From positions 1-38,493 of IMG/VR virus record IMGVR_UViG_3300042450_000471: DNA of 38,493 bases. One strand, given 5' to 3'. A program made the position numbers and the translations under genes. This document shows positions 7,399 through 14,180 of this stretch, in pieces; within the stretch, counting starts at the first letter, position 1; each line of letters starts with the position of its first letter. Source of the DNA: a virus. The notes under the pieces were generated by a model. That model was not told where the DNA came from, did not search any database, and saw nothing but the letters and a program-made list of their open reading frames with translations.

Positions 7399-7425
7399 AT
7401 GATTACCACAACAACAATTTTTTAA
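7399..7425 (+). other. Micro-ORF / duplicated start region
   Basis: ATG followed by eight sense codons in total (MITTTTIF) and TAA. The preceding AATCTAAATTC block and the encoded N-terminus resemble the leader and start of the next gene (AATCTAAATTC before MNTSTIF at 7466). This may be a leader peptide or the relic of a duplicated gene start. Confidence 0.4.
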
Positions 7426-7465
7426 TCCACTAATCTTCTAATCAATCAATCTAAATTCGTGTACT

Positions 7466-7759
7466 ATGAACACATCAACTATTTTCAAACTTGCAGAAGG
7501 TAACACCTACTTTCACTATGACCATCTTAATGGCTCAATGGTATCAATCGTAACTGAAGGATGCTATAGCGGAATTTTCACAAGATGTGATAACAATTGT
7601 GCGGTGATGGCTCGTCAGTTCCATAAAGAAGAATATCACAATGTGCCTATTATCTATCGTGACTATGTTGCAGTCACATCAGAAGAGTATGTAGATGCAT
7701 TCGACAAGGCAATGGCTAAGTTACAAGATGCTGCTCACATAATGTTTAAATCACTTTAA
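7466..7759 (+). CDS. Unknown early protein
   Basis: 97 residues. Strand-rich N-terminal half with two Cys (EGCYSG, RCDNNC) and a helical C-terminus (AFDKAMAKLQDAAHIMF). No recognised domain. Leader contains AATCAATCAATC. It lies immediately upstream of the SSB-like gene, so an early or DNA-metabolism timing is likely; function is unknown. Confidence 0.6.
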   Translation: MNTSTIFKLAEGNTYFHYDHLNGSMVSIVTEGCYSGIFTRCDNNCAVMARQFHKEEYHNVPIIYRDYVAVTSEEYVDAFDKAMAKLQDAAHIMFKSL

Positions 7760-7797
7760 TCCACTTTTATTTTTTAATCAATAAATCCAAATCAATT

Positions 7798-8496
7798 ATG
7801 TTACCAACACTAAATGCTCCAGTAGGAGGTGAATCAAATTACACGAATAAGATTGCTCCAGTAGGTATGCATCTTGCTCGTATCTATCAAATCATTGACT
7901 TAGGAACTACTGAACAAACTGGTCAGTTTGGCGGTAAGAAGAGAAAGGTTCAGATACTTCTTGAGTTACCACTTGAGACTGCAATCTTTGACCCTAACAA
8001 AGGTGAACAACCTTATTACGTAAGAGGTATGTATACCTTGTCAATGCACGAGAAGTCAACCCTAAGAAAAGATGTTCAGTCTATGCTTGGTAAGACCTTA
8101 ACAGATGAAGAGGCTAAGAAGTTTAACATATTCACATTGATTGGTCAAGAATGTATGGTTAACGTAATTCATCGTCAGAGTGGTGATAAGACTTATGCCA
8201 ATGTTCAAACCATCACACCACTTCCTAAAGGTATGGTATGTCCTCCAGCAGTTAATCCAGCACTTGTATTCTCTACTCAACAACCTGATATGGATGTGTT
8301 CAGAAGTCTACCTGATTTCGTACAAGACAAGATTAAGTTAAGTGATGAGTTCATTGCTTATATGAATGCTGAGATGTCTGCTAAGTATCCTAAGATTGAA
8401 TCATTACCTACATTCACAATTGAGAAAGGTGTTAACCCAAGTGACTTTGACTGGATGCAAGGAGATAGTGAAGACCCAACTAAACTACCATTTTAA
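7798..8496 (+). CDS. Putative phage single-stranded DNA-binding protein
   Basis: 232 residues. The N-terminal ~115 residues have an OB-fold-like strand pattern (MHLARIYQIIDLG, KKRKVQILLELPL, YTLSMHEKSTLRKD, IGQECMVNVIH). The C-terminus is acidic and ends DPTKLPF, closely resembling the D/E-rich xxLPF tips by which SSB proteins recruit partner enzymes. A RecE-like nuclease and a DnaB helicase are encoded nearby, which fits replication/recombination. The fold call is by eye; the acidic LPF tail is the strongest evidence. Confidence 0.65.
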   Translation: MLPTLNAPVGGESNYTNKIAPVGMHLARIYQIIDLGTTEQTGQFGGKKRKVQILLELPLETAIFDPNKGEQPYYVRGMYTLSMHEKSTLRKDVQSMLGKTLTDEEAKKFNIFTLIGQECMVNVIHRQSGDKTYANVQTITPLPKGMVCPPAVNPALVFSTQQPDMDVFRSLPDFVQDKIKLSDEFIAYMNAEMSAKYPKIESLPTFTIEKGVNPSDFDWMQGDSEDPTKLPF

Positions 8497-8505
8497 TTAA
8501 TCAAT

Positions 8506-8524
8506 GGAGGGTTAATAGCCCTCC
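8506..8524 (+). terminator. Intergenic hairpin
   Basis: GGAGGG / CCCTCC stem (8506-8511, 8519-8524) with a 7-nt loop, between the SSB-like gene and the next start at 8539. It is followed by A-rich rather than T-rich sequence, so processing or mRNA stabilisation is as likely as termination. Confidence 0.5.
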
Positions 8525-8538
8525 TTAAAAAACCAGCT

Positions 8539-9189
8539 ATGAAAGCAGAATTATTACTCAAGGTTGATTCACTCTATGAAGTAATCAACCACTCAAATAC
8601 TCTCAAGACTCAACAACTAATCAAAGATGCCCCATCTAAGGTTGAAGATAAACTATCTTATGACATTACTGAGCATACCATCAAATTAGCAAATGAAGTC
8701 GTTAAATCGATTGAATCAAGCCGTAAAACGATTACTGCACCATTAGATGCCTACAAGAAGCAAATAATGGAATTGGAGAAAGAAGCAACTGAACCACTCA
8801 AGATGTACATCGAATCTGCTAAGACTAAGATGTTGGCATACAATGAAGAACTTGAGAGAGTGCAACGTGAGGCAAATGAGAAACTAAGGATTGAATCTGA
8901 GAAAGCATTGTCAGATGTATCTATTGAAGATTTCTCTGCATTAGCTGGTCAGTTAGTTGACCAATCAATCAGCATCAATACTGAGCAACCTAAGAACATA
9001 AGGGTAACTAAGAAGGCTCGTATCTGTGGTGAGGTGAATTGGTCGATGGTACTTAATGTATTGTTTGCTGCTGAGTGCCTTGAATACCAAGATTTGCTTA
9101 CACCACTTGCTAAGGCTATGGATAAATGCGGAGTGGTGAAGATTGATGGTATTGAGATTTACGACCATAAAACACAAGTGATTCGTTAA
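8539..9189 (+). CDS. Coiled-coil protein, DUF1351-like, recombination-associated
   Basis: 216 residues. Residues ~45-125 are a long charged coiled coil (SSRKTITAPLDAYKKQIMELE, then EELERVQREANEKL). A compact C-terminal domain follows (KKARICGEVNWSMVLNVLF, then VKIDGIEIYDHK). The 'RKTITAPLD' start of the coil is typical of DUF1351-like phage proteins that accompany SSB and RecE/RecT genes. I infer an accessory role in phage recombination. Confidence 0.5.
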   Translation: MKAELLLKVDSLYEVINHSNTLKTQQLIKDAPSKVEDKLSYDITEHTIKLANEVVKSIESSRKTITAPLDAYKKQIMELEKEATEPLKMYIESAKTKMLAYNEELERVQREANEKLRIESEKALSDVSIEDFSALAGQLVDQSISINTEQPKNIRVTKKARICGEVNWSMVLNVLFAAECLEYQDLLTPLAKAMDKCGVVKIDGIEIYDHKTQVIR

Positions 9190-9191
9190 TT

Positions 9192-9728
9192 ATGAGACTA
9201 AATGAAATAGTAATATCAGGCACAAGAAAATTAAATCTTTCAAGTATAAATCTTTTTAATCAAAAACCTATGAACACACAACTTACAATAGAAGAAAAGA
9301 AAATGAGAAGAGGTAATGCAATGTATTCTTTTACTAAAGGCAAAGACCATTATCAAGTAATTGAACTCTTTGAAAAATATAGATTGATTCACAATCTTAA
9401 CAAAATACAACTAAGCAAACTTGCTGGATACTCAGGTGACCACTATAGTGGTATATCATCATTCAATTCAAGGTTTAGCAGAAAAGCATACTATAGCTAT
9501 GTAGAAGCCATTAATAAGTTGAATGAAGAGAAAGAGGCTAATGAGAAAAAAGAGAGTGAGCCAAAGACCTTATATGCACCAACACAACCATTACCAGTTT
9601 ATAAACCAACACCAACACCATCGAACAATGTTGGATTGACTGAAGAGGTGTGCATCAACTTTCTCAAGGCTACTGGTAAGTATAAGATAAGCAAGTCAGA
9701 GGTAACTACTAACTGGGTTGAGTTATGA
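9192..9728 (+). CDS. Putative DNA-binding (HTH-like) protein
   Basis: Up to 178 residues. The ATG at 9270 (MNTQLTIEEKK) may be the real start, because it is preceded by the TTTTTAATCAA leader typical of this phage; 9192 is the longest frame. Residues ~65-110 (HNLNKIQLSKLAGYSGDHYSG, SSFNSRFSRKAYYSYV) resemble a helix-turn-helix. A Lys/Glu-rich linker and a Pro/Thr-rich segment follow. The stop overlaps the nuclease ATG (ATGA). It could regulate the replication genes; this is inference. Confidence 0.5.
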   Translation: MRLNEIVISGTRKLNLSSINLFNQKPMNTQLTIEEKKMRRGNAMYSFTKGKDHYQVIELFEKYRLIHNLNKIQLSKLAGYSGDHYSGISSFNSRFSRKAYYSYVEAINKLNEEKEANEKKESEPKTLYAPTQPLPVYKPTPTPSNNVGLTEEVCINFLKATGKYKISKSEVTTNWVEL

Positions 9729-10342
9729 CAAGAGACCAATTCGTTTACTTTCCAGCCTTATCTTGCTCACGAATCAAGAAGCACTATACTGGAGATATAT
9801 CATATGCAAAAGCAGCACTTGAGTTAGGAGTAAGTCTTCATCATCAGTTGTTAGATTTGAACCCTGAACAGATGAACCTTGAGGCATACAATGTCCATAA
9901 GGCAATAGGCAATCATCCAGTAGCAAAGAGGATAATGAATGGTGCAATCAATGAACACCCAATGGTTAAGGAAGTTCAAATTGGCAGACATACTATTGAA
10001 GGCAAAGCAATGTTCGATATCTACAACCAACAACTTAATGTGATTGCCGACATCAAGACCACATCTGCTAAGACCTTAGATGTATTTGCAAGTGATATGG
10101 TTAAGCACTACAATCATATTCAAGCAGTATGGTATTCATTGATTGCTGGTATTGACCCTAAGAACTTCTACTACATTGGTGTGACTGCAAGGTCTAAGAG
10201 AAATGGCAGCACATCAGATAGCATCTTAGTATATCGGCACAATGACCACGAGATTGCAGATGCATACAAACTTATTACTGGTTATCTTGACACGAACATC
10301 AATGAACTCAAATCACATTTTAATTCGTCTTATAAATCTTGA
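9725..10342 (+). CDS. PD-(D/E)XK exonuclease, RecE/DUF3799-like
   Basis: 205 residues. Motifs in order: GVSLHH (about 35-40), HPMVKEVQIG (79-88), EGKAMFDI (92-99) and IADIKTT (107-113), then a helix with Q133 and Y137 (HIQAVWYSL). D98 and the D109-I-K111 pair match the PD-(D/E)XK metal and catalytic positions. It is shorter than many family members but all core motifs are present. The expected role is 5'-3' resection of dsDNA for annealing-type recombination, together with the SSB-like and coiled-coil proteins upstream. Confidence 0.8.
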   Translation: MTRDQFVYFPALSCSRIKKHYTGDISYAKAALELGVSLHHQLLDLNPEQMNLEAYNVHKAIGNHPVAKRIMNGAINEHPMVKEVQIGRHTIEGKAMFDIYNQQLNVIADIKTTSAKTLDVFASDMVKHYNHIQAVWYSLIAGIDPKNFYYIGVTARSKRNGSTSDSILVYRHNDHEIADAYKLITGYLDTNINELKSHFNSSYKS

Positions 10343-10345
10343 AGT

Positions 10346-10603
10346 ATGAAAAGTAAATCAACAATTGAAAGTCTATTATTTATTCTCAGTAGTCATCAAA
10401 GATTAAATAGAGAATGTCCTGAAGTAATTGACATCATTGAAAACTATATCAATATTGAAAAGATGCATATTGCATCTGCTTGGAATGATGGATATTGGTT
10501 AGGTAAGAATGGTTTTATTCTTGAAGACTATAGCAATGGTAATCAGTATTATGAAAAAGTTTATAATGTAATCAATGAAGATAGTATCAAGGAGCAATTA
10601 TGA
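10346..10603 (+). CDS. Unknown small protein
   Basis: 85 residues starting 3 nt after the nuclease stop. Helical N-terminus (IESLLFILSSHQRLN), then a Trp/Gly/Tyr-rich part (AWNDGYWLGKNG). No recognised domain. It overlaps the next gene by 29 bases, which implies co-translation. Confidence 0.55.
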   Translation: MKSKSTIESLLFILSSHQRLNRECPEVIDIIENYINIEKMHIASAWNDGYWLGKNGFILEDYSNGNQYYEKVYNVINEDSIKEQL

Positions 10604-10943
10604 TTTGCTATTTAGTTACAATCCTTGTGAGATATTCACTTACTACAATGTAAATGAGATGCACGGATTGAATCTTAAAGACTGCAACAATTACAATAAC
10701 ACCCAGCAATCATCATACATTGCTGGGTGGTGTAATCTAATCCCAAACTCAGATAAGCATTATGTTTTTATCAATCTTAGCAGATGCAATACAGAGATTG
10801 AGACATTTGGTCTTATAATGCACGAATTGATGCATCTTAGTTTTGATTTGCATACAGATGAAGAGCAACTTATTACTTGGGCAGAAGAAGAATCATACGA
10901 GGTATTTGAACTAATAAAAAACTATAGGAGTAATGAAGGCTGA
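10575..10943 (+). CDS. Putative zinc metallopeptidase (HExxH)
   Basis: 122 residues. IMHELMHLSFDLH contains HExxH (H83, E84, H87), followed by an acidic helix (EEQLITWAEEESYEV) in which E97 or one of E104-E106 could be the third zinc ligand. This is the hallmark of small zincins such as ImmA/IrrE-like peptidases, although no accompanying HTH domain is present. Substrate unknown; cleavage of a host regulator or processing of a phage protein are both possible. It overlaps genes on both sides. Confidence 0.65.
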   Translation: MKIVSRSNYDLLFSYNPCEIFTYYNVNEMHGLNLKDCNNYNNTQQSSYIAGWCNLIPNSDKHYVFINLSRCNTEIETFGLIMHELMHLSFDLHTDEEQLITWAEEESYEVFELIKNYRSNEG

Positions 10944-11370
10944 TATAATACAACACATCGAATACCTGACTGATAAGTCAATGAGATTTAAAGAGATTGA
11001 AGAGAGATACACAATAGCAGTCAATAGATGGTTCTTGTGTGTTGGTGAGTTACCATCTTCACAGATTGCAAACTACCTTGACATCAACCACAATAAGTTA
11101 ACTTTGCTGATTCAGAAACAGATGTCTAAGATAACTGGTGTTGATATTAAAGACCAAGCACCAAAGGTTGAGGTCACCTATTCACAAAAAGAGTTAGAAA
11201 GAATATACCCTAAGTCATACAGATTTGAATGGCAACCAGTATATGAACTGAACTACTATCTTTACCTTGCCAACAATTCAAGAAGTCAACTAATCCACAA
11301 CTACAAACTTTTTCTAAATGAGTCAAGAAGCAGAGATATACAAGGTCATAGCAAGGTATCTAACCATTAA
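10933..11370 (+). CDS. Unknown protein upstream of VRR-NUC
   Basis: 145 residues. An N-terminal helical half contains a possible helix-turn-helix (LPSSQIANYLDINHNKLTLL). A Tyr-rich segment follows (YELNYYLYLANNSRSQL). The gene overlaps the metallopeptidase by 11 bases and the nuclease by 53 bases, a long overlap that suggests the two are translated as a unit. Function unknown. Confidence 0.55.
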   Translation: MKADIIQHIEYLTDKSMRFKEIEERYTIAVNRWFLCVGELPSSQIANYLDINHNKLTLLIQKQMSKITGVDIKDQAPKVEVTYSQKELERIYPKSYRFEWQPVYELNYYLYLANNSRSQLIHNYKLFLNESRSRDIQGHSKVSNH

Positions 11371-11701
11371 GTACCCTAAGTTAATCTTTAGGTTTGATTT
11401 TGCTGCTGGACTCTACCTGAGTCCTTATATGGCAAATAAGCATAGGTCTCAAAATCCAATCAAGGGGTATCCTGATTTGTTCATAGCATATCCTAAAGGT
11501 AACTTTGCTGGACTATTTATTGAGATAAAAACTGACAAGGCTAACCCATTTAAGAAGGATGGTTCACTCAAATCGAATGAGCATTTAGAACGTCAAGCAG
11601 AGGTATTAAAAGCATTAAATGAGGTAGGTTATGCTGCACTATTTTCTACTGGTGCAGATGAAACAATCAAGGTAATTGAGTCATATCTTAATCAAGAATA
11701 A
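11318..11701 (+). CDS. VRR-NUC domain nuclease
   Basis: 127 residues, the size of a stand-alone VRR-NUC protein. Motifs: E4 in the first helix, RFDFAAG (25-31), GYPDLF (50-55) with D53, FIEIKT (67-72) with E69 and K71, and EHLERQ (88-93) with Q93. These match the PD-(D/E)XK core of VRR-NUC enzymes, which are Holliday-junction or flap-type nucleases in phage replication modules. Last gene before the regulated leader at 11702. Confidence 0.88.
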   Translation: MSQEAEIYKVIARYLTIKYPKLIFRFDFAAGLYLSPYMANKHRSQNPIKGYPDLFIAYPKGNFAGLFIEIKTDKANPFKKDGSLKSNEHLERQAEVLKALNEVGYAALFSTGADETIKVIESYLNQE

Positions 11702-11752
11702 AGAAAATGACAATGATTTATCAATTTGTAACAGACTGATTATAAGGCAAAA

Positions 11753-11778
11753 GCATTATCTTTTTAAAAAGGTATTGC
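11753..11778. repeat. 26-bp near-palindrome, copy 1
   Basis: Half sites GCATTATCTTTTT and AAAAAGGTATTGC; 22 of 26 positions are symmetric. The same 26 bases, inside a 30-nt identical block (11750-11779), occur at 33743-33768. It looks like a binding site for a dimeric regulator. Confidence 0.7.
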
Positions 11779-11885
11779 ACTATCAAAAATATATTAAGTT
11801 CGTTAAATCGTCTCTTTAGTGCCTTAAAATTGATTTGATAAAAACAAGTAGTAAGTAAAATAATTTTGTAAATTAGCACCATTCA

Positions 11886-11991
11886 GAGGTAGTATCCTGA
11901 ATGTATTGTAAAACTTTTCACCCTATGGTGACTGAGAGACTAAGAGTAAAATCAAGGTCGATACTACCTCAGTCCTCATAGGGTATTTTTA
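11886..11991 (+). ncRNA. Structured leader with crossing helices (pseudoknot or attenuator)
   Basis: Helix A: GAGGTAGTATC (11886-11896) pairs with GATACTACCTC (11960-11970), 11 bp. Helix B: ACCCTATG plus GACTGAG (11920-11936) pairs with CTCAGTC plus CATAGGGT (11968-11984). The order is A-B-A'-B', and A' and B' share 3 nt. Helix B is followed by ATTTTTA, so it can act as a terminator directly before the start codon at 11994. Confidence 0.65.
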
Positions 11992-11993
11992 TT

Positions 11994-12659
11994 ATGAAGA
12001 AATCATTCCTACTATATTGTGACCTAAAGCACACCATCGATAAGTTACCAAATGAAACTGCTGGTAGGTTACTCAAGTTGATTCTTGACTATGCTAATGG
12101 AGACTTCAATGAGCCTGATGACTTATTACTTCAAGTAGTATTTGAGCCTATCAAACAATCATTGATTAGAGACTTAGATAAGTACGATGCTAAAGTAATT
12201 CGTAATAGAGAAAATGGTAGTAAGGGTGGTAGACCATCTAAAGAAGATAACCCACAAAAACCCACTGGGTTAATTAATAACCCACTCAAAGCCAAAAAAG
12301 CCGATAGTGATAATGATAGTGATAATGATAGTGTAAGTGATAATGGTAATGATATTATTAAAATAGCTAAAGCACCATCATTCAAGTCTTATACCCATCA
12401 AGACCTAATCAATCAGATGAAGCCACTAATAGAGAAGTATGGTAAGGATACTTGTAATGCATTCTATTCTTATTGGAGTGAGCCATTAGCCAATGGTAAG
12501 ATGAGATTGACTAATGAGAAGGCTTGGGATACGATGAGAAGACTATCTACTTGGAAACAGAGAGAGAAGCAACCTAATAACAATTATGTCAAACAAGCAC
12601 CAGTAGTCTTCAATCGTTCATCTCAAGGTCAGAAGTATGTAGGTGATGATGTGATTTAA
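11994..12659 (+). CDS. Replication initiator-like protein (DUF6291 / replisome organiser type)
   Basis: 221 residues. The N-terminal domain (KKSFLLYCDLKHTIDKLP, then AGRLLKLILDYANGD) and the linker hinge NGSKGGRP (74-81) are typical of phage DUF6291-like replication proteins. A low-complexity Asp/Asn/Ser linker (about 104-120) leads to a C-terminal domain with FYSYWSEPLANGKMRL and WDTMRRLSTW, the usual DnaD-like partner for helicase loading. DnaB is encoded ~1.5 kb downstream. It sits alone between the structured leader and another promoter, so it is probably tightly controlled. Confidence 0.75.
   Translation: MKKSFLLYCDLKHTIDKLPNETAGRLLKLILDYANGDFNEPDDLLLQVVFEPIKQSLIRDLDKYDAKVIRNRENGSKGGRPSKEDNPQKPTGLINNPLKAKKADSDNDSDNDSVSDNGNDIIKIAKAPSFKSYTHQDLINQMKPLIEKYGKDTCNAFYSYWSEPLANGKMRLTNEKAWDTMRRLSTWKQREKQPNNNYVKQAPVVFNRSSQGQKYVGDDVI
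12303..12355 (+). repeat. In-frame 12-nt tandem repeat in the initiator linker
   Basis: The unit GATAGTGATAAT is repeated twice exactly and then decays (GATAGTG, AGTGATAATG). It encodes Asp-Ser-Asp-Asn units. Changes in copy number would be in frame and would only alter linker length. Confidence 0.7.
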
Positions 12660-12662
12660 GAT

Positions 12663-12672
12663 TGTACGTACA
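12663..12672. repeat. 10-bp perfect palindrome
   Basis: TGTACGTACA starts 4 nt after the initiator stop and about 45 nt upstream of the next promoter. Possible operator; too short to be certain. Confidence 0.3.
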
Positions 12673-12716
12673 GATATAAAAAATTAATACATACAATAAA
12701 ATAATTGACCGATGTA

Positions 12717-12746
12717 TTGCGTATTCAAAATATAGTTGCATATTTG
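12717..12746 (+). promoter_or_regulatory. Promoter for the second small-gene block
   Basis: TTG at 12717-12719, 19 nt, CATATTTG at 12739-12746 (one mismatch to TAnnTTTG). The ATTCAAAATATA spacer block and the downstream TTTGCCAATCAATCA match the promoter at 5963-5992, so the two blocks are probably co-regulated. Start codon at 12773. Confidence 0.65.
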
Positions 12747-12772
12747 CCAATCAATCAATTAATCAATCAGCT

Positions 12773-12988
12773 ATGAAAATCAAAATTACCTACACGGAAG
12801 TCATTACAAGAGAGCAAGTTATAGAAGTTGAGATGACTAAAAAAGAGTACAAAGAGTACCTGAAAATGTCAGAATTTAACAAGGAGCAGAAGTATGACTT
12901 ATGTGCATCTACAAACGATTTACACCATCTATCAACTGAGTCTCTTCCTATTTGTGCAGACATTATTACTGAACCGATATATTTTTAA
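12773..12988 (+). CDS. Unknown small protein
   Basis: 71 residues: a strand-like N-terminus (KIKITYTEVITREQVIEVEM), a charged helix (KKEYKEYLKMSEFNKEQ) and a C-terminal half with two Cys. No recognised domain. Its leader contains AATCAATCAATTAATCAATCA directly upstream of the ATG. First of three genes separated by near-identical hairpins. Confidence 0.6.
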   Translation: MKIKITYTEVITREQVIEVEMTKKEYKEYLKMSEFNKEQKYDLCASTNDLHHLSTESLPICADIITEPIYF

Positions 12989-13009
12989 AATCAACAACTA
13001 ACCAATCAA

Positions 13010-13028
13010 GGGTGGCAAACTGCCACCC
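13010..13028 (+). terminator. GGGTGGCA hairpin, copy 1
   Basis: Perfect 8-bp stem GGGTGGCA / TGCCACCC with loop AAC. It is followed by CATTCATTTACTC and the AATC tract of the next gene's leader. Copies at 13544 and 13919. Confidence 0.7.
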
Positions 13029-13059
13029 ATTCATTTACTCAATCAATCAATCAAACATT

Positions 13060-13536
13060 ATGACATCTCAAAAAAATTTAGTCAACGAACTTTTCACTAA
13101 TGCTAAAAGAGAAGAGCAAGGTGACAATCGTAGTTACTTTGTTAAGGCACTTAACAAGATTCTTGCAGATGGATTTATTACTATTAGCATTCAAGAGAAG
13201 GGTCGTATTTGGACTAATCCTAAACATAAAGATTCAAAGGGTAACCTTAAAAAATTTGACGTTGAGATTAAAGGATATGGTTTTGTTCTTAGAGCATATT
13301 TAGGCTCTGATTTTGATGCTAAAGATGTTTTGCAAGAAGTTGGTACTTTTATTCAAAATCCATCAGTATCTGAAAAACATATTAAATCATTTGCTATTTC
13401 ATCTTTAGAAGAGTGCGAATGTGAAAGATGTAATGGTAAAGGATTCATTCCACAATTTAACTACTATTGTGGTGGTATATGCTTTGAGTGCTATGGTTCA
13501 AAGTATTCAGTTAAAAAAGTCACATTAGCAGTTTAA
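13060..13536 (+). CDS. Unknown protein with DnaJ-like zinc-finger C-terminus
   Basis: 158 residues from ATG 13060. A GTG inside the upstream hairpin gives a longer frame, but that start would encode the hairpin itself, so I reject it. The N-terminal ~110 residues are helical then mixed. The C-terminus holds C119, C121, C124 (CERCNGKG, the CxxCxGxG knuckle of DnaJ-type zinc fingers) and C137, C141, C144. Two zinc-binding knuckles are likely. Role unknown; binding to nucleic acid or protein is possible. Confidence 0.65.
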   Translation: MTSQKNLVNELFTNAKREEQGDNRSYFVKALNKILADGFITISIQEKGRIWTNPKHKDSKGNLKKFDVEIKGYGFVLRAYLGSDFDAKDVLQEVGTFIQNPSVSEKHIKSFAISSLEECECERCNGKGFIPQFNYYCGGICFECYGSKYSVKKVTLAV

Positions 13537-13543
13537 TAAATCA

Positions 13544-13562
13544 GGGTGGCAAACTGCCACCC
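13544..13562 (+). terminator. GGGTGGCA hairpin, copy 2
   Basis: Identical 19-nt hairpin (8-bp stem, loop AAC), followed by CATTTTACTT and an AATC tract. It starts 8 nt after the upstream stop codon. Confidence 0.7.
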
Positions 13563-13593
13563 ATTTTACTTAATCAATCAAATACATAAAACA

Positions 13594-13905
13594 ATGAACA
13601 TTTTAGAAATGACCCACGAAGAATTAATGAAGTCAAGTATGGAAGTAAGAAGTGCTTATAAAGAAGCTAAATACAATGAACTTTATGATAGATTAAAGAA
13701 TCTTTTTGAATCAGGTTTTAAGCATATTCAACTTGGTAATGGTGGATGCATCATAATGAAAAAAAACAAAAATGAAATCTATTATGTAGTTAGAAATGGC
13801 AAAGGAACTGGTGCTGATTGTGGTAAATATTCAGACCTTCAAGATTGTGTTAACTCTGTAAAAGGGTGTGGATGGTATAATAGAGATACATTGTCAATCA
13901 AATAA
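13594..13905 (+). CDS. Unknown small protein
   Basis: 103 residues from ATG 13594; a longer frame would start in the hairpin and is rejected. N-terminal helices (EELMKSSMEVRSAYKEAKY), then a strand-rich Gly/Cys-containing C-terminus (LGNGGCIIMKK, GTGADCGKY, KGCGWYNRD). Its first helical region and the 'L...GF..I' pattern resemble the gene at 13060 (LADGFITI versus FESGFKHI), so the two may be distant paralogues. Confidence 0.6.
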   Translation: MNILEMTHEELMKSSMEVRSAYKEAKYNELYDRLKNLFESGFKHIQLGNGGCIIMKKNKNEIYYVVRNGKGTGADCGKYSDLQDCVNSVKGCGWYNRDTLSIK

Positions 13906-13918
13906 TCTAACCAATCAA

Positions 13919-13937
13919 GGGTGGCAAAGTGCCACCC
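13919..13937 (+). terminator. GGGTGGCA hairpin, copy 3
   Basis: Same 8-bp stem with loop AAG, followed by CATTTTACTTT. Precedes the start at 13971 by 34 nt. Confidence 0.7.
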
Positions 13938-13970
13938 ATTTTACTTTACTAAATCATTTACTCAATAATT

Positions 13971-14180
13971 ATGGAACTTACAAGAACTCACAGAGAAGCA
14001 TTGCTATTAGAATTAAAAGAAACAATTGAAGCATTAAAAAAATCAAATGAATTAACAGAATTATATTTATCTAAAGGTAAAAATGAATTCTTGCCATTTA
14101 GAGAAATTGAATCTTTTTTACTTGAGCAAAAAATCAAAACCATTGAAACTGCTTTAATGGATAACCAAATAGATTACTAA
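13971..14180 (+). CDS. Small helical protein upstream of DnaB
   Basis: 69 residues, almost entirely helical and charged (EALLLELKETIEALKKSNELTE, then EIESFLLEQKIKTIETALMD). Probably a two-helix or coiled-coil protein. The stop overlaps the helicase ATG (TAATG), so translation is coupled. It might be a helicase accessory, judged only by position. Confidence 0.6.
   Translation: MELTRTHREALLLELKETIEALKKSNELTELYLSKGKNEFLPFREIESFLLEQKIKTIETALMDNQIDY

Larger units (their letters stand above)
11702..11993 (+). promoter_or_regulatory. Regulatory leader of the replication operon
   Basis: A 292-nt non-coding stretch. 11731-11876 is related to 33718-33866 upstream of the capsid gene. It holds a 26-bp near-palindrome (11753-11778), a candidate promoter (TTG 11835-11837, TAATTTTG 11861-11868, spacing 23), then a structured leader with two crossing helices (11886-11984) and a T-run ending next to the ATG at 11994. 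Confidence 0.7.

Noticed and set aside
12131-12385. Minus-strand frame with repeated Leu-Ser dipeptides
   Set aside because: This is the reverse of the Asp/Asn/Ser-encoding tandem repeat of the initiator gene and has no independent support.
13012-13060. Longer starts (GTG) for the genes at 13060 and 13594, giving MANCHPF N-termini
   Set aside because: These residues are the translation of the GGGTGGCA hairpin itself and are the same for two unrelated genes; the downstream ATG after the AATC leader fits the other early genes.
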